Assembly (NCBI GenBank): GCA_017871115.1
Contig: JAFCIZ010000005.1
Location: 5,201,501-5,265,500 of the forward strand
Direction: 5' to 3'
Length of the DNA: 64,000 bases
Origin: Cunninghamella blakesleeana
Lineage: Eukaryota > Mucoromycota > Mucoromycetes > Mucorales > Cunninghamellaceae
The translations under genes were made by a program, and so were the position numbers. A model generated the notes under the pieces. That model saw only the letters and a list, made by a program, of their open reading frames with translations. It ran no database searches and was not told the origin of the DNA. This document shows, one piece after another, positions 47,803 through 61,652 of this stretch. The first letter of the stretch is position 1, and every line of letters begins with the position of its first letter.

Positions 47803-49047
47803 CTATTCAGGGACATGAGAAAAGAGATATGATACAGATTCACCATTATGAGTTCTATTTTTTTTTAAAATAAAATAATAAAAAAATTGGATTGATAAAA
47901 TTAGTTTTGTTATTTACACTTTTACTTCTTTGATTATCACTCTATTTTTTTTTTTTATTTTTTTTTTAAAAAAAAAAAGTTTACCTTCGAATGGCTTCAG
48001 CAATAGTAGGGGAAATATCAATGACATCCAACTTGGGGCAAATTTTCATTTTATCTTGGTGAGGAATAGTATTAGAAACAACTAATTTTTCAATAACGGA
48101 ATCATTAATGACTTGAATGGCTTTACCAGATAAAATACCATGAGCAACAATAGCATAGACCTTTTCAGCACCATTTTCAACTAAAGTTTTAGCGGCTAAA
48201 CCAAGAGTACCACATGTATCGGCCATATCATCTACCAAAATAGCTATTTTTCCTTTGACATCACCTACTAATACCATACGTGATACTTCATTGGCTTTCT
48301 TACGTTCTTTATGAATTAAAGCAAAATCTAAATTAAGACGATCGGCAATAGCAGTGGCTCTAGAAAAAGATTGAATAAAATAAAATAAAATAAAAGAGTG
48401 AATAAAAAACAACAACACTATATCTTACTTTTACTCTCTCTCACGACGTTCACCCTTTCTTTCTTATTTTCTTTCTTTTATAAATTTTACTACTTAATAT
48501 TATTATATTACCTTTTAGCACCACCAGCATCAGGAGAAACAATAATAGCATTAGTCCAATCTGGGATTTGAGTACGAATATATTTAATCATAGGAGGTTC
48601 ACAATATAAATTATCCACTGGGATATTGAAAAAGCCTTGAATTTGGGAAGCATGTAAATCCATTGTAATAACATGATCAGCACCAGCAACAGTAATCATA
48701 TTAGCGGTTAATTTAGCGGTAATAGGGGCACGGCTTTTATCTTTTTTATCTTGACGAGCATAAGGGAAACATGGGATCACGGCAGTGATACGACGAGCAG
48801 AAGCGGTCTTGCAAGCATTGATCATGATTAACAATTCCATTAAATTATCATTGATTTCACCACAACCAGATTGAATAATAAAGACATCTTCATCACGAAC
48901 AGATTCTCCAATAGTCACTGAAGTTTCTTGATTGGAGTATTTGCTAACCATGGCTTTAGCAAGATCAATACCAATACGTTTGGCAACTAAATTGGCAAGT
49001 TCAGGATGGGAGTTACCTGTAAAGATCTTGATTGAATTGTCAGACAT
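47803..49047 (-). CDS. PRS: ribose-phosphate pyrophosphokinase (PRPP synthetase)
   Basis: The enzyme makes 5-phosphoribosyl 1-pyrophosphate from ribose 5-phosphate and ATP for nucleotide, His and Trp synthesis in the cytosol. Exons 49047-48512, 48359-47985 and 47854-47803 give 320 residues. Motifs are [12 protein letters not shown] at the N-terminus, [18 protein letters not shown] (~93-110), the ATP/Mg site [15 protein letters not shown] (~126-140) and the PRPP-binding loop [13 protein letters not shown] (~219-231). [12 protein letters not shown] is continued by the third exon ([16 protein letters not shown]). That exon is needed: an in-frame TAA directly after the splice donor would otherwise end the protein 16 residues early. 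There is no long insertion of the yeast Prs1/Prs5 type, so it resembles Prs2-4. Confidence 0.95.
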
Positions 49048-52000
49048 GGCTTTATTTATTTATTTATAAAAGGGATTAAAAAATGATGGAAATAAATATA
49101 AATAAATATATTTATATATAGGAATGGTGTCTTCTTAATGAAAAGAAGAGAAGAAGAAGAAGAAAAAAAGTGAACGAAAAAAATTTTTTTGTATATTTTT
49201 TTTTTTTTTTTTGCGGGGCTAAATTTTAACTTCCGATTTTTTATATTTTTGATCACACTGACTTTAACAATAAAATTTTTTTCAAAGTATATTTATTTTA
49301 ATATAATTATATAACATTCTTAATTATTAGTTTGATAAATAGCTTTATAAATATATAATGATTATATATAATAATAGTAGCAATAATAATAATGATAATA
49401 GTAATAATAGTAGTAGTAATAATAGTTATCTTTTATTATTATCGTTTTTATTTTTGTGGGAGAATAAGTAGTAGTATATATATGTATATATGTGTAAATA
49501 TGACTTTCTCTCATTTCTTTCATTCATAGTAATTTCTTCCTTTTAAAAATAAATAAATAATAGATCATACAAATGTCATTTAAAATATTGTATCACAGAA
49601 AAAAAAAAAAATTAAAACTATGAGCTATTTCATTTATAAATGAACCATCTATTCTATTCAATATACATTCAATATATTATATATATGTGTGTTATATATT
49701 ATATATAAAGTAATATAATAGAAATAAGATCATTTCATATTTATGTTTAATTATAAAAAAACCTTCTATTTTCATATGTTACAAAGAAAAAAAAAAACTT
49801 TTTCCTCGGTCAAAATAGGCGATCGAATAGCCAATAAAGTTCGATTTATGTGTTACTGTTTTAAAACGTCGCATGTATTTGGAATAAGGTTAAACCGATA
49901 CATACTCAAAAAAACAGTGCCATTTTTTTTCATATAGTCATTTTTTTTTATAAGAAAAATGGAATAATAAAGAATACGTATCATATGATTTTTTGTCAAG
50001 TGTTTATTTGATATAAATTAAAGTTTCATAACGATAGTAGAATGAATGGTATGTATTTATAATGATGGTCATAATAAAAGGGTTGAAATAATAGTAATAT
50101 CAATAAAATCATAGTATTTATGGCGATTGGTACAAACCAATACTGAATGCAACTTTTGGCTTCGTTATTAAGGTACCTGTTTAATGATTTGGTATCGAAA
50201 AAGAGAATGCATGGGAGGTATTGGATTTGTTAACATATATATACCAGTTTTTCTATATATTCTGCATTTCTTTTATAATTTTTTAAAAAAAAAAATATTT
50301 GCTAGAAAGTATACTCAGTTTTAATTGAGTTATTTTTTTTGTATGTAAATTTATATTGTTAATAAATATTGGTATTATGGAAAAAAAGTCATGTCATATT
50401 GAGAGGTGAACTAATGTGCTAATAAATTTAATTACAATTGAAACATCAAAAAGAAAAATTAAAAATAATTTACAATTCTATTTGTTTATTCATAGCTTAT
50501 ATGACTTGATAGTATCGATGGAGACGGAGGTAATCAAAGTATGATTATGTTTTCTTATTTTCCATATTTATTGCCAGATTTTCCATAATACACAGCTAAA
50601 TACTTAAAGAATTTGATCGTTGATAATAAATAGGTTTGGATTAAAATTGAATGTTAAGCTCTTCATATTCTAGAATATATTTATAGCATATTCCAGTATA
50701 TGGTTAATAATTTGATTCCATAATTGATATATTTTGATACTATAACAAAATATATGTTTTGAGATACATATTTCAACATGACAGAAAGGACAGTTACCAG
50801 ACTTTCTCTGATTATATTTATTGATTGAATGTGATATATGAATTTTGTTGATTAACATATGATATCAAACAGTATGGGCTCCAGGGTATGTATTGAATTT
50901 CCAATTTTTTTTTTCATAGTGTAGCGGTTTTATGGTTAATGATAACAGGTCTAAAGAAGTTTTGATGACATTTAAACCTAATCATTTAGAAAAAAATGAT
51001 ATCCAAATGCTCATATTTTTGAATTTAATAATACAGCTATCTTCAACAATATTACATTGTGATGAATTAAATTATTTAATATTATTTTATTCTGTTTTAT
51101 ATTTCTTTTAAAACGTTCTATAGCCCAGTTTTATTGTGATTATCAATTTGACTAAAGTGACATATCATTTTACTTCCATGATCAAAGGTGAGAAAATTAT
51201 TTACAGTTTTCTTCTTATGCTGTCGTTTATTTATTCATAATATATTGTGAGCAAAAGTAATGCTTTTATTGATAGGTAGCATTAATATTGTTGAAAATGA
51301 TCAATTAATTTTTTTTCAAACAAAACCATATTAAGATATCGATTTACATATATAAGATAAGAAGGATAATGATTAATAAAAGTAATAGTTTCTTTGCGCG
51401 TTAATAAAGCAAAGGTAGTATATATCTAGCTGATATATTAACAGAAAGATGAAGATGATATTTTAGGATGGGTGCGCAAAATGGTTTATTATTATTCAGA
51501 TTAAATATCATTCCCAACCACCTACATCGTAAGGTGCAAAATTGTGCCATAAAATCTATAACCCCTAACCACCAAGGTGTAAAGAAAGACAGATATTCTT
51601 GTATACAGCTCTTAGAGATATATTATGTCATACAAAATCAGATATGATAGATCTTAATTTAACAAATAATGACTTGGGGATTGATAAGAATCTTAATTAA
51701 TACCACATTGTAGATCACTTTGGTCAGCCATCGTTGATGAAACTTTTTCTTGAAGTTTTCTTCTCTATATTAGAATCTTTATGCTTGAAATTAAAAGTTA
51801 AGAAAATATCAAAATTAAATTATTTCAGTAAAGAATGAATAGTATCCGATAAAATAGTAATAATAATAATAGTTAACATTAATAAAGTCTCAGAATGGTA
51901 TATAAATACATAATAATGATAAAAAACAACTTTATGTAATTTATTTTATTAATTAGTTTTTGTAAACATTTGATTATTGATATAGTATTTTTCTTTTCGT

Positions 52001-53352
52001 TATCATTATAATTATTATCCTGAGTTGCATCTAAATTAGTATTCAATAGGATCATATTTTATTATCTATTATGAAAACATATATTTTTAAGTTTTCGGTA
52101 TCTCCAAGACCTCTTTACTATTTTTGAAATTGATAAAGTCATATTTTAAATTTTATTTTACTCAAGTATCCAACTGTTGCTGGTTATTTTTTTTATGTTT
52201 CCAGCTATTGGCATTTTAAATCTAATATAAAAAAGATATTATATTTACTTGCTTTTCAGTTGCCACCAGTCTTTTTATTTGCAGTAGCTGTGTATTTAGT
52301 ATTAGTCAATTCATGGCCTTTCGCTTGATTTGTAAAATAATTGAAAGCTGTTTAGATCCGAGCTTCAATCATCATATCTGATTTGGAGAGCTGTCATTGT
52401 AAATACCATTTTTTTGGAACCTTATTATTGATACTGTTCTTCTTTATTTCTATTTTTACTGGAGCATATAATTATAACTTTAAGTTTATGATGTTTTTAT
52501 ATTTTTAATAAATATATTAGATATAAATTAATATATAGATTGAAAAAAAACGTACTTAAAAAAGAACCTTTTTATGTTGAAAAAAATTCAAGGCACGCCT
52601 TTTTTTTCATGTTCAGTAGTGTAAATAAATTTCAGATATATCAACTGTAGAGGTGTGTCAATTTTTTTAAAACCGCTTTCTTTTACTATTATCACTTTTA
52701 TTTTTCTATTCTTTCTCTTTATTTTTCGCTGTAATTTTATTCTTCTTTTTTTTATTTATTTATTTTAGAAATAGATGGATTAATATATTATATTATTTAT
52801 TTAATAAATAATTAAAATGTACATTAACGATATAGATGAATTAGTAGTAAAGCATTCGAGAGAGCGTTGATATGGAGTTAAAGTGAAAGTGGAAATTCAA
52901 ATGCTCTCCTCAATGGATAATGCACAAAACTATCAAAGTAGCAATATATTCTACTTTAGCACCTCTTAAATAATAATAATAATAATAATATATCTGACTT
53001 GTAGAATAAGAGAAAATAATGAAATTTTAAAATATAGATTAATTGAATTTATAGTGCATATAATATTTTAGACGTAGTCTGATTAAATCTTACACAATAT
53101 ATACTCCCTTTTTTTCTCAGCACGTTGAATATATTAAAATTCATTTATCAACATATTACTAGATATTACTTCCTACCACCTACTAGATTTACGTTCAGAA
53201 TAATCTTCGCCATATGATACGCCTTATTAAAATAATTGAGACCCAGTTTTTTTTATCAACATGAATTATATTATCATCTATATAAGATAAATATAATATA
53301 GAGAATAATCAAGCTTAATATGAATAAAGATGATTATCTACTAATATAACAT

Positions 53353-53390
<38 letters not shown>

Positions 53391-53461
53391 TGGACAAGTG
53401 TATTTATATGATTAGTAATTATCTTATCTATTTCATTTGACAACATAGAAAAGAATACGCG

Positions 53462-53519
<58 letters not shown>

Positions 53520-53818
53520 TTAGATAAGAATCAATATATTCATACATAACCAGACAAAAAAAATAAAAAGGAATTCAATCATTCGTTAAAGTGAAATTTA
53601 TATTATTAATAAAAATAAAAAAAAGTTGAAACATTATTTATTGTTATATACATTTGTGGTAAAAATAAGAGAAAAGATAACAAAAAAAAAGCAGGTAAAT
53701 AAAGGTATAAAATATCAATAAAGAAACATAATACAATTAAGATTGGTTGTGTGTTGAATAATGATGATATTTAAAAAAAAGAATAGAGATGTTGGTGAAT
53801 GGAGGATATATAAATGAA
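49048..53818. other. 4.8 kb gene desert with decayed transposon sequence
   Basis: No intact gene is found. The left 500 bp is 5' flank of PRS, with AAT/TAG microsatellites around 49374-49430. Between 49800 and 52900 base composition is more even than in ordinary spacers, and short coding-like pieces appear on both strands. These include a reverse-transcriptase-like zinc motif (50858-50670, minus) and a plus-strand piece at 51602-51700 (TALRDILCHTKSDMIDLNL). An ATT run of about 50 bp lies at 53465-53516 and a CA/TA run at 53350-53390. Confidence 0.55.
50670..50858 (-). pseudogene. possible relic of a non-LTR retrotransposon (RT C-terminal zinc region)
   Basis: The 62-codon fragment reads NCPFCHVEICISKHIFCYS then IYQLWNQIINHI. 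The pattern CPFC, a helix, H-x-F-x-C and LW resembles the zinc-binding tail found after the reverse transcriptase of LINE-like elements. Flanking sequence on the same strand is broken by stops. The assignment is by motif only. Confidence 0.4.
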
Positions 53819-54085
53819 TTATTCATCAAAGACAGCATTTACAACAGGGCTAAAGGTAGAAGCATCATCAAGTACATTAGATAAAGTGGATTGATCAGGA
53901 GTATAAACGGTGGATGAGGAAAGAGGAGCAACTTGATGATGATAATCTTGGTTTTTAAATTGGAAAGGTTGATCTTGTTCTTTAATAATACTTTGAGCTT
54001 GAGTGGAAACAAAGGCACGAGACACAGTGTATCTTGATAAAGTGACGGAAGAACGAGTTAACATTTTAGAAGTAGTAGCAATCAT
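53819..54085 (-). CDS. small hypothetical protein with mitochondrial-type N-terminus
   Basis: A single exon of 88 residues. The N-terminus (MIATTSKMLTRSSVTLSRYT, then VSRAFVSTQAQS) is rich in Arg, Ser and Thr without acidic residues, typical of a cleaved mitochondrial presequence. RAFVST would suit processing near residue 27. The rest is polar, containing FQFKNQDYHHQVAPLSSSTV, and ends acidic with VNAVFDE. I do not recognise the family. It lies head-to-head with the small gene model at 54347. Coding potential is supported by codon choice and the sensible targeting signal. Confidence 0.6.
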   Translation of the reverse strand: MIATTSKMLTRSSVTLSRYTVSRAFVSTQAQSIIKEQDQPFQFKNQDYHHQVAPLSSSTVYTPDQSTLSNVLDDASTFSPVVNAVFDE

Positions 54086-54346
54086 TTTTATATGTATTTA
54101 TATATATTATAGGTAAATGTATAGAATATAGAGAGAGAGATAAGAGATTTAATAATAATGAAAAAAAAAAAAAAAAGAAATGAAATGAAATGCATTTCAT
54201 CCTTTTATATGATTTTTCTTTTTTTTTTTTTACTTACCAAAAAAATGTGGGGATTGGGGGTACAAGGGAAGAACGAATGAAATAAAAGAAAGTTAAATCA
54301 TTTAGTTTGGTTTGAATAATAAAAAAAATGTTGAGTCATGATATAA

Positions 54347-54735
54347 ATGGAAAAAAATCAAAAAAAGTTTATGCCACCGAGGATGCCGTGGAAGAGATCG
54401 GAGATAATTCATGTGATTGAATTCACTTTTTTTATGTTTTTTTATATATAAATTAATGAATATTTATAATCTTTTTGCCTTTTTTTACTTTTTTCATGAA
54501 TCATCACAAATTCTTTTTATTTTTTATTATTCATGAATTTTATCATTATTATTATTTTTTTTACAAAAAAAATTACGTATCCTTTTATTTTTTTAATTTT
54601 TTTTTTCTACCTATACCATTTTATTCTTTAATAAATCTCATATATGGCTATTTTTTAAGAGTTAAGGAAGATCCTTACAAAAATTGGGGATTTTATAAGG
54701 AAACATATCCAAAAGAAGGAATGGCTCCATATTAA
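54347..54735 (+). CDS. possible very small spliced protein, second exon credible
   Basis: The segment 54660-54735 encodes VKEDPYKNWGFYKETYPKEG then MAPY and a TAA stop. It is non-repetitive and looks like the C-terminus of a small respiratory-chain-type protein, but I cannot name it. No AG acceptor occurs between about 54416 and 54657, so the intron would be long (~300 nt). The model used takes ATG at 54347 (MEKNQKKFMPPRMP) with a weak GTGGAA donor near 54388, giving about 38 residues. The start and first exon are uncertain, and an open frame also runs into the exon from 54475 without splicing. Confidence 0.3.
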
Positions 54736-55312
54736 TTATTATAAACAAGTAGAAATTTTCAATTCATGTTGAAATGAATTATAATATAAATTGATTGGTT
54801 AAAAAAAATAATATTGGCTGAACTTTAAGATATATATAGTAATTTACCATTTTATTATTAATGTCAAACACACACATAAATAAAATCGATTCATTTTTCG
54901 TTATTTATGCGTAAAAAAGTCGAAGGTTTCTAAAAATTGGGGCGGTTTACTAGTCTATTCGGCGAAAGTTAGTATATATCGACTATTTCATAAAATAATA
55001 AAAACTCACTTTCCTAGGGATAATATTATGAAAACTATTAATAAATAATCATTTTTTTAATTTATTTTTGGGTGCGCATCGCTGTTAGTCAGGTTATTAT
55101 ACCAATACGTGTTTAGAGTTATTAGTTGCATATGGTTCTATTATATACTAAAAGTATAGTTTATCCTTTTTACGAATTTTGTTTTAATACAATTTCTTTT
55201 ATTTTTAGTTTATATAATTTAATAAAATGGCTAATCATAAATAATAGTTGAATATTTCTCGATATTTTATAATATAGTATTAACAAACTAATTTAATTTG
55301 GTCTTTTTTTAT
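54736..55312. other. 3' spacer between convergent genes
   Basis: Less homopolymeric than most spacers. GGGTGCGCATCG at 55070-55081 shares GGGTGCGCA with 51475-51483 in the gene desert, perhaps a trace of a dispersed element. No gene is seen. Confidence 0.4.
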
Positions 55313-55514
55313 TTACATTACGCTACAACAAGTTTTTTTAGTTGTAGCTGTGAAGGGATCATCTTGTTTTTCAATTTTTCCCCAAATAGAAGGTACAAGC
55401 GGATCTTTTGTTGAATTACAATATCTGATTAAACTTAAAAAAAAAAAATACAAGTCAGAATACGCATCAATTTTTAATGCATGAAATGATATATTTTTTA
55501 TTTTATTTCTATTT

Positions 55515-55551
<37 letters not shown>

Positions 55552-55680
55552 TATTTACCTTTCTGAAGCTTCACTGACAGAAATACATGGCATTTCCAAT
55601 TGCTCGTGTAATCTTTTATTATATTCTAATATACGACTTAATTTAGATTCACTTATCTGTAATCTTTTAAAATTACTCAT
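55313..55680 (-). CDS. STE18: heterotrimeric G-protein gamma subunit (Ste18-like)
   Basis: This is the gamma partner of G-beta, anchoring the dimer to the plasma membrane for pheromone or nutrient signalling. Two exons (55680-55559 and 55433-55313) give 80 residues, a normal gamma length. A helical N-terminus (QISESKLSRILEYNKRLHEQ) forms the coiled coil with G-beta, followed by EASESLIRYCNSTKDPLVP, SIWG and DDPFT. The protein ends KKTCCSVM. CSVM is a CaaX box and the preceding Cys matches the palmitoylated Cys in fungal gamma subunits. It is too short to be found as one open frame because an intron splits it. Confidence 0.9.
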
Positions 55681-55980
55681 TCTTTTTCCTTTTCTTTTTT
55701 TTTTTTTTTTTTAAAAAAAATAAATAAAAAACAAAGTTAAATTAAAAGAAAAACAAAAAAGTCGAGTATAAGAAGGAAAAAAGAAATAAGGTTATATATA
55801 AAAACAATAGTTTATTTTAGATTTATGGAAAATATATTAAAAAATAAACAAAAAAAATAGAAAGAGAAAGAGAGAGAAAGAGAAAAAAAATTTTTTTCGG
55901 CAACTTTTTTTTATTTTTTTTTCAAGGTATCAGTGGTATCAGATTTTTTTTTTAGTACGCATATTATATATATTTATGTA
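55681..55980. other. spacer with T18A8 junction
   Basis: This is 5' flank of the G-gamma gene, containing a long T-run to A-run junction (55695-55720) and purine-rich sequence at 55856-55888. No gene is seen. Confidence 0.5.
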
Positions 55981-56361
55981 TTAGTGATGAAAATGTGGGA
56001 GAGTACCTACAATAATCATGACCAAAATCACTAAAATGAGAACCAAACATGATAAACAGCTGCAAAAGATCCATTTTCCTTGTTGAAACACATGGACCCA
56101 GCTTGATAATATATATTTCCATCGACTAAGAAATGGCTTTTTCATTATAGTGGACCAAGAATCATCATCATTATTATCATTAAAATGATGATAAGGAGGG
56201 AAAGATATTAAATCAGAATAACTTGGTGGTGGCGATGATAATTCAGTATTATTATATTTATATGGAAGGACTTTATATGCTGGAGGGGGTATATTAATAA
56301 GTGTATCGTTTGTTATGGATGATGTTGATGAAGATGAGGATGATGATGGAATGGTTTTCAT
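55981..56361 (-). CDS. PY-motif, single-pass membrane protein, candidate Rsp5/Nedd4 ligase adaptor
   Basis: A single exon of 126 residues with an unrecognised family. A Ser/Thr-rich N-terminus leads to two PY motifs, INIPPPAYKV (~23-32) and SSPPPSYSDL (~42-51), both of the PPxY form bound by WW domains of Rsp5/Nedd4 ubiquitin ligases. An acidic Asn/Asp stretch follows. Near the C-terminus lies one strong membrane segment, WIFCSCLSCLVLILVILVMI, with neighbouring Cys that could be palmitoylated, then GTLPHFHH. The topology (cytosolic PY motifs, C-terminal anchor) resembles small fungal Rsp5 adaptor proteins. This is inference from motifs, not homology. Confidence 0.7.
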   Translation of the reverse strand: MKTIPSSSSSSSTSSITNDTLINIPPPAYKVLPYKYNNTELSSPPPSYSDLISFPPYHHFNDNNDDDSWSTIMKKPFLSRWKYILSSWVHVFQQGKWIFCSCLSCLVLILVILVMIIVGTLPHFHH

Positions 56362-56861
56362 TCTATTTCTTTGGATTAAAAAAGTTTAAAAAATAAAAGA
56401 AAAGAAAAGGAAAAAAAAAAAAAAAATAAAGAATATGGTATAATTCTTTTCTTAATAATACGAATGATCTTTTTTATATTTGTTTGATCAAGAGAAGTTT
56501 GCATTAAATCAAAGAGTTGATTAAAACCCCGGTTTTTATTTTTATTATTTAATGATTTTATATATATATATATATATATATACATATATTTATTAAAAAG
56601 AAAAGATTTATATAGGTATAAATATTCATCAAGAACTTGTATATTAAATAAAAAAAATCATTTCATCATTTTATTTAGTATCATTTTATTATTTATGCCT
56701 ACTGGCTATTTCTTTTTTTTCTTCCAAAAAAGGATTCGCCCTCCGCTTTTAATTTTTATTTGGAAGAAAAATTTTTTTTGTTATTATTTTCTTTTCCTTC
56801 TCCTTTTCTCTCACTTTTTTTTTTCTTTCTTTGATTGATTAAAATATTTATATTCTCTATC
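56362..56861. promoter_or_regulatory. divergent 5' region of the PY protein (-) and PRMT1 (+)
   Basis: The region has A-run and TA microsatellite sequence (56560-56582) and a pyrimidine-rich leader (about 56775-56835) directly before the PRMT1 start. No specific sites are assigned. Confidence 0.4.
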
Positions 56862-58694
<1,833 letters not shown>

Positions 58695-59840
58695 ATTAAA
58701 TATTGAATCATTATAAGTTTATTAGAATTTTGTTATACTCTTTTTATTTTTTTATTTTATATATTTGCTTCATTTTTTCATAGTATGTCATCATTTTATT
58801 TAATTGTTCTCTCTCTCTTTTTTTTTACTACTATTATACATGCAGAAAATATTTTTATTATATATTTTGATTAGAAAAAGAAAAGAAAGGAAGAATAATT
58901 ACATTCATTAAATTAATGTTTATATATCATTTCATACATTTAATTCTTTATTGATGACTGTGTTTGTAAAAGAAGAAAAAACTATCGCTCTACTAGGTTC
59001 CATATTTTTCATTTTCCTCTAACTTCATTTGTAAATTGTAGATTGCTAATAATTTATTTATATTTTTATGTGTTGGTTCAGGTACTGATAGTAGTATTAA
59101 CTATTTGACATCTTATTGTTACTGTTTATGGCAATGAAATAGTTTTCCTACTATTTTCCTCTCTTTTTTAACTGTATTTATAAATTCTGAATGGTTATGT
59201 CTTTTTCTATCAGTTTATTTCAAGTGCTTTGACACATTCAGTTAAAGCTGTAAATTCTATTTGTCTATATTCTAATATTCGTATTTAGTATTCTATCATA
59301 TTCATGAAACTCATCTACTATATAAAATTATTTTAGGATTTGTTGCCTTGAGTTTCATGATGATTTAGTGTTTCAGAGATTATTGCTATAACTCGTTGTA
59401 ATGATATATAAAAATCTATATTCTTTTGAATTGGCCAATTTGGTCTTATTTATTGATTCTTTCATTTATGGTGATGTTATGAATGTCAGTTATAAGAATA
59501 TGCATCTATATTAATGTAGGGTTTCTCTTGAAAAGGGCGTAATGAAAGGTAATATATATTTTCATGATTTGTCTTATTTGTAGGTACAAATAATTTTTGA
59601 ATTATATTTAGATCAGCTCTATGAGTAAATCATATTTCTTTTGTTCATCCATTTAAGTCGAATGTAGTATTAAATCAATTTTTATATTGTTCGTAGTAAT
59701 AATAAAATATAAAAAATAAAACTCATTTTGAATTTTAAATTAACTCAGCCGCCCTTTTTTAAATAGAAAAAAGAAAAGACGCGCTCTCCTTTTTCTTTCA
59801 AACTTTTTTTTTTAAAAACTTTAAAAATAGTAAAAGCGGG
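58695..59840. other. spacer, possible decayed insert
   Basis: No gene is recognised. From about 58970 to 59680 the sequence has fewer homopolymers and short coding-like runs on the minus strand, perhaps an old insertion. The last ~100 bp before 59841 include a T-rich leader and GACGCGCTC. Confidence 0.4.
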
Positions 59841-61329
59841 ATGAATTCTTCGATAACAGAAGCACATCAGATAGTTATACGTTTTCTTGAACACTATGGA
59901 TATTCAGAAACACTTGCTACTTTTCGAAATGAAGCAGGTCGCTTAGCTTATTCAGCTGAGTCCATTTCTTATACTGATGCTAACATAGAATCTTTATCTT
60001 CTCACCTTTCTCAAATACAGCTAGAAAGGTAAATTGTAATAATAATAATAATAATAAGAAAAAAAAAAAAAAAAGAATGTATAAACATATAAAATGAAAC
60101 AAAAGTAATATTCAATTTTTTTTTAATATGTACATATATTAATTTTTAGACAAAACAATATACCTAGTGGCGATTTTGAATTCTATACAACGTTAATCCA
60201 ATCCTATTCAACTTTACATGAAAGTAATATTTTAACTTCAAGTGTTCAACCTGAAACACAAATTGTAGCAACCAGTAGTACGGATAAAACAGTCAAGTTG
60301 CATCGACTAGTGCATCAAAATGGCGATGTTTTAACCCAAGATCAAGTAATATCTCCTTTGAAAATATATCAACATCATCAAGCGCCTGTTCTTAGTATTG
60401 ATTTTCATCCCATCTATTCACATATTATGCTTACAACTTCCATGGACGGATCAGCCGTTCTCGTAGATACATCAATTGATCACACTTCAGAAAGCGACGA
60501 AGATAATAAAAAAATAGGTATTTTACAACGTTTTAAAGATCATCAAAAATATGTTGTCCGTGGTCTCTTTTCACCAAAAGATGGTCGTTATTTTGCAACA
60601 GCTTCTTATGATAAAACTATTAGTATTTATGAAAATAAAGCCAACCAACATAACAGCAGTAACAGTAATGAGAATGACGCATCCAACGATATTCCTAACT
60701 ATGAACTAATTGCTAAAATGGGTCCTTATCTTGGCAATGTGGAAACCATTTGTTTTATACCAAAAGAAACTAGCGATAACAATAATGATGATGATCAAGA
60801 AACTATCTTAGTAGCTGGTATACAAAATGATAATTATCTTCATTTTATCTCTATGGGAAATAATAATAATAATGCACCTTTTGAATTAAAAAAAGTGAAT
60901 TTAAATGCTAACGGAGATGATTGGGTCTCTTTCAGTCCTGTGTGGTTATCTTTTTATCCTTTATCACCAACACCTTTATTATTATGTACAACTGATCATA
61001 GTAGTGGACGTATGATTCTCTTAGATACTAATACGGGGCGCCAAGTTCAAAACTATTATATCAATCCGACAGATAATAAATTTGTTACAAAAAGACATGT
61101 TTTTCATCCTTCTGGAAAGTATTTTTATGTAATTGGCGGGGATGATAACGACGAAGTAACCAACACTATTAAAATCATTGAAACAAAAACTGGGAATGTG
61201 GAAGCTACTTTGGAAGGTCATGATGCTATGATTCGATCTATCACTTTACACTCGGATCTTGGTTTAATCACTGCCGGTTTTGATCATAAATTGATCTTAT
61301 GGTCTAAAGCCTCATTGGCTCTTCATTAG
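59841..61329 (+). CDS. LisH and WD40-repeat protein
   Basis: Two exons (59841-60028 and 60150-61329) give 455 residues. Residues ~5-37 form a LisH dimerisation motif (HQIVIRFLEHYGYSETLATF). From ~100 onward WD-like repeats appear: VATSSTDKTVKLHRL, APVLSIDFHP with MLTTSMDGSAVLVD, VVRGLFSPKDGRYFATASYD, a divergent middle (VETICFIP, VAGIQNDNYLHF), WVSFSPVWLSFYP, HVFHPSGKYFYVIGGD, and a typical final repeat (GHDAMIRSITLHSDLGLITA, GFDHKLILWSK). About seven blades are likely, with Asn/Asp-rich insertions between them. It is probably a scaffold protein. The architecture recalls Lis1/SMU1-type proteins but I cannot assign an orthologue. Confidence 0.85.
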
Positions 61330-61652
61330 AAGAGAGAAACAAAATCAATATACATGTAAAATAAATAAATATAAATCAAAAAAATGATTTTTTTATATAT
61401 AATTTTTTGTGAAACACCTCTTTTTTAGTTTTAAATGCCTCAAAATTAAAATATATAAGAAAAAAAGACTCATTGCTCAACAACACCTGATAGTATTTTA
61501 TTTTTATATTTCCTCCTTTCTCTTTCTCCTACTTTCTCTCTCTTTTATTAATAATTTTATTATTATCTAGCAATAACAACTAATATATATTCATAGTAAC
61601 TATAATTACCATCATCATCATCACGTTCTCTATACATTTATGCATATAAATA
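61330..61652. promoter_or_regulatory. spacer 5' of the pseudokinase gene
   Basis: Contains the 3' end of the WD40 gene and a pyrimidine-rich leader (61508-61550) before the next start codon. No specific site is assigned. Confidence 0.4.

Noticed and set aside
53465..53516. Long ATT trinucleotide run, considered as a functional element
   Set aside because: Simple ATT and TA microsatellites are common throughout this A/T-rich window and nothing marks this one out.
51475..55081. Shared GGGTGCGCA at 51475-51483 and 55072-55080, considered as a transposon terminal repeat
   Set aside because: Both copies point the same way, the similarity does not extend, and no inverted partner was found.
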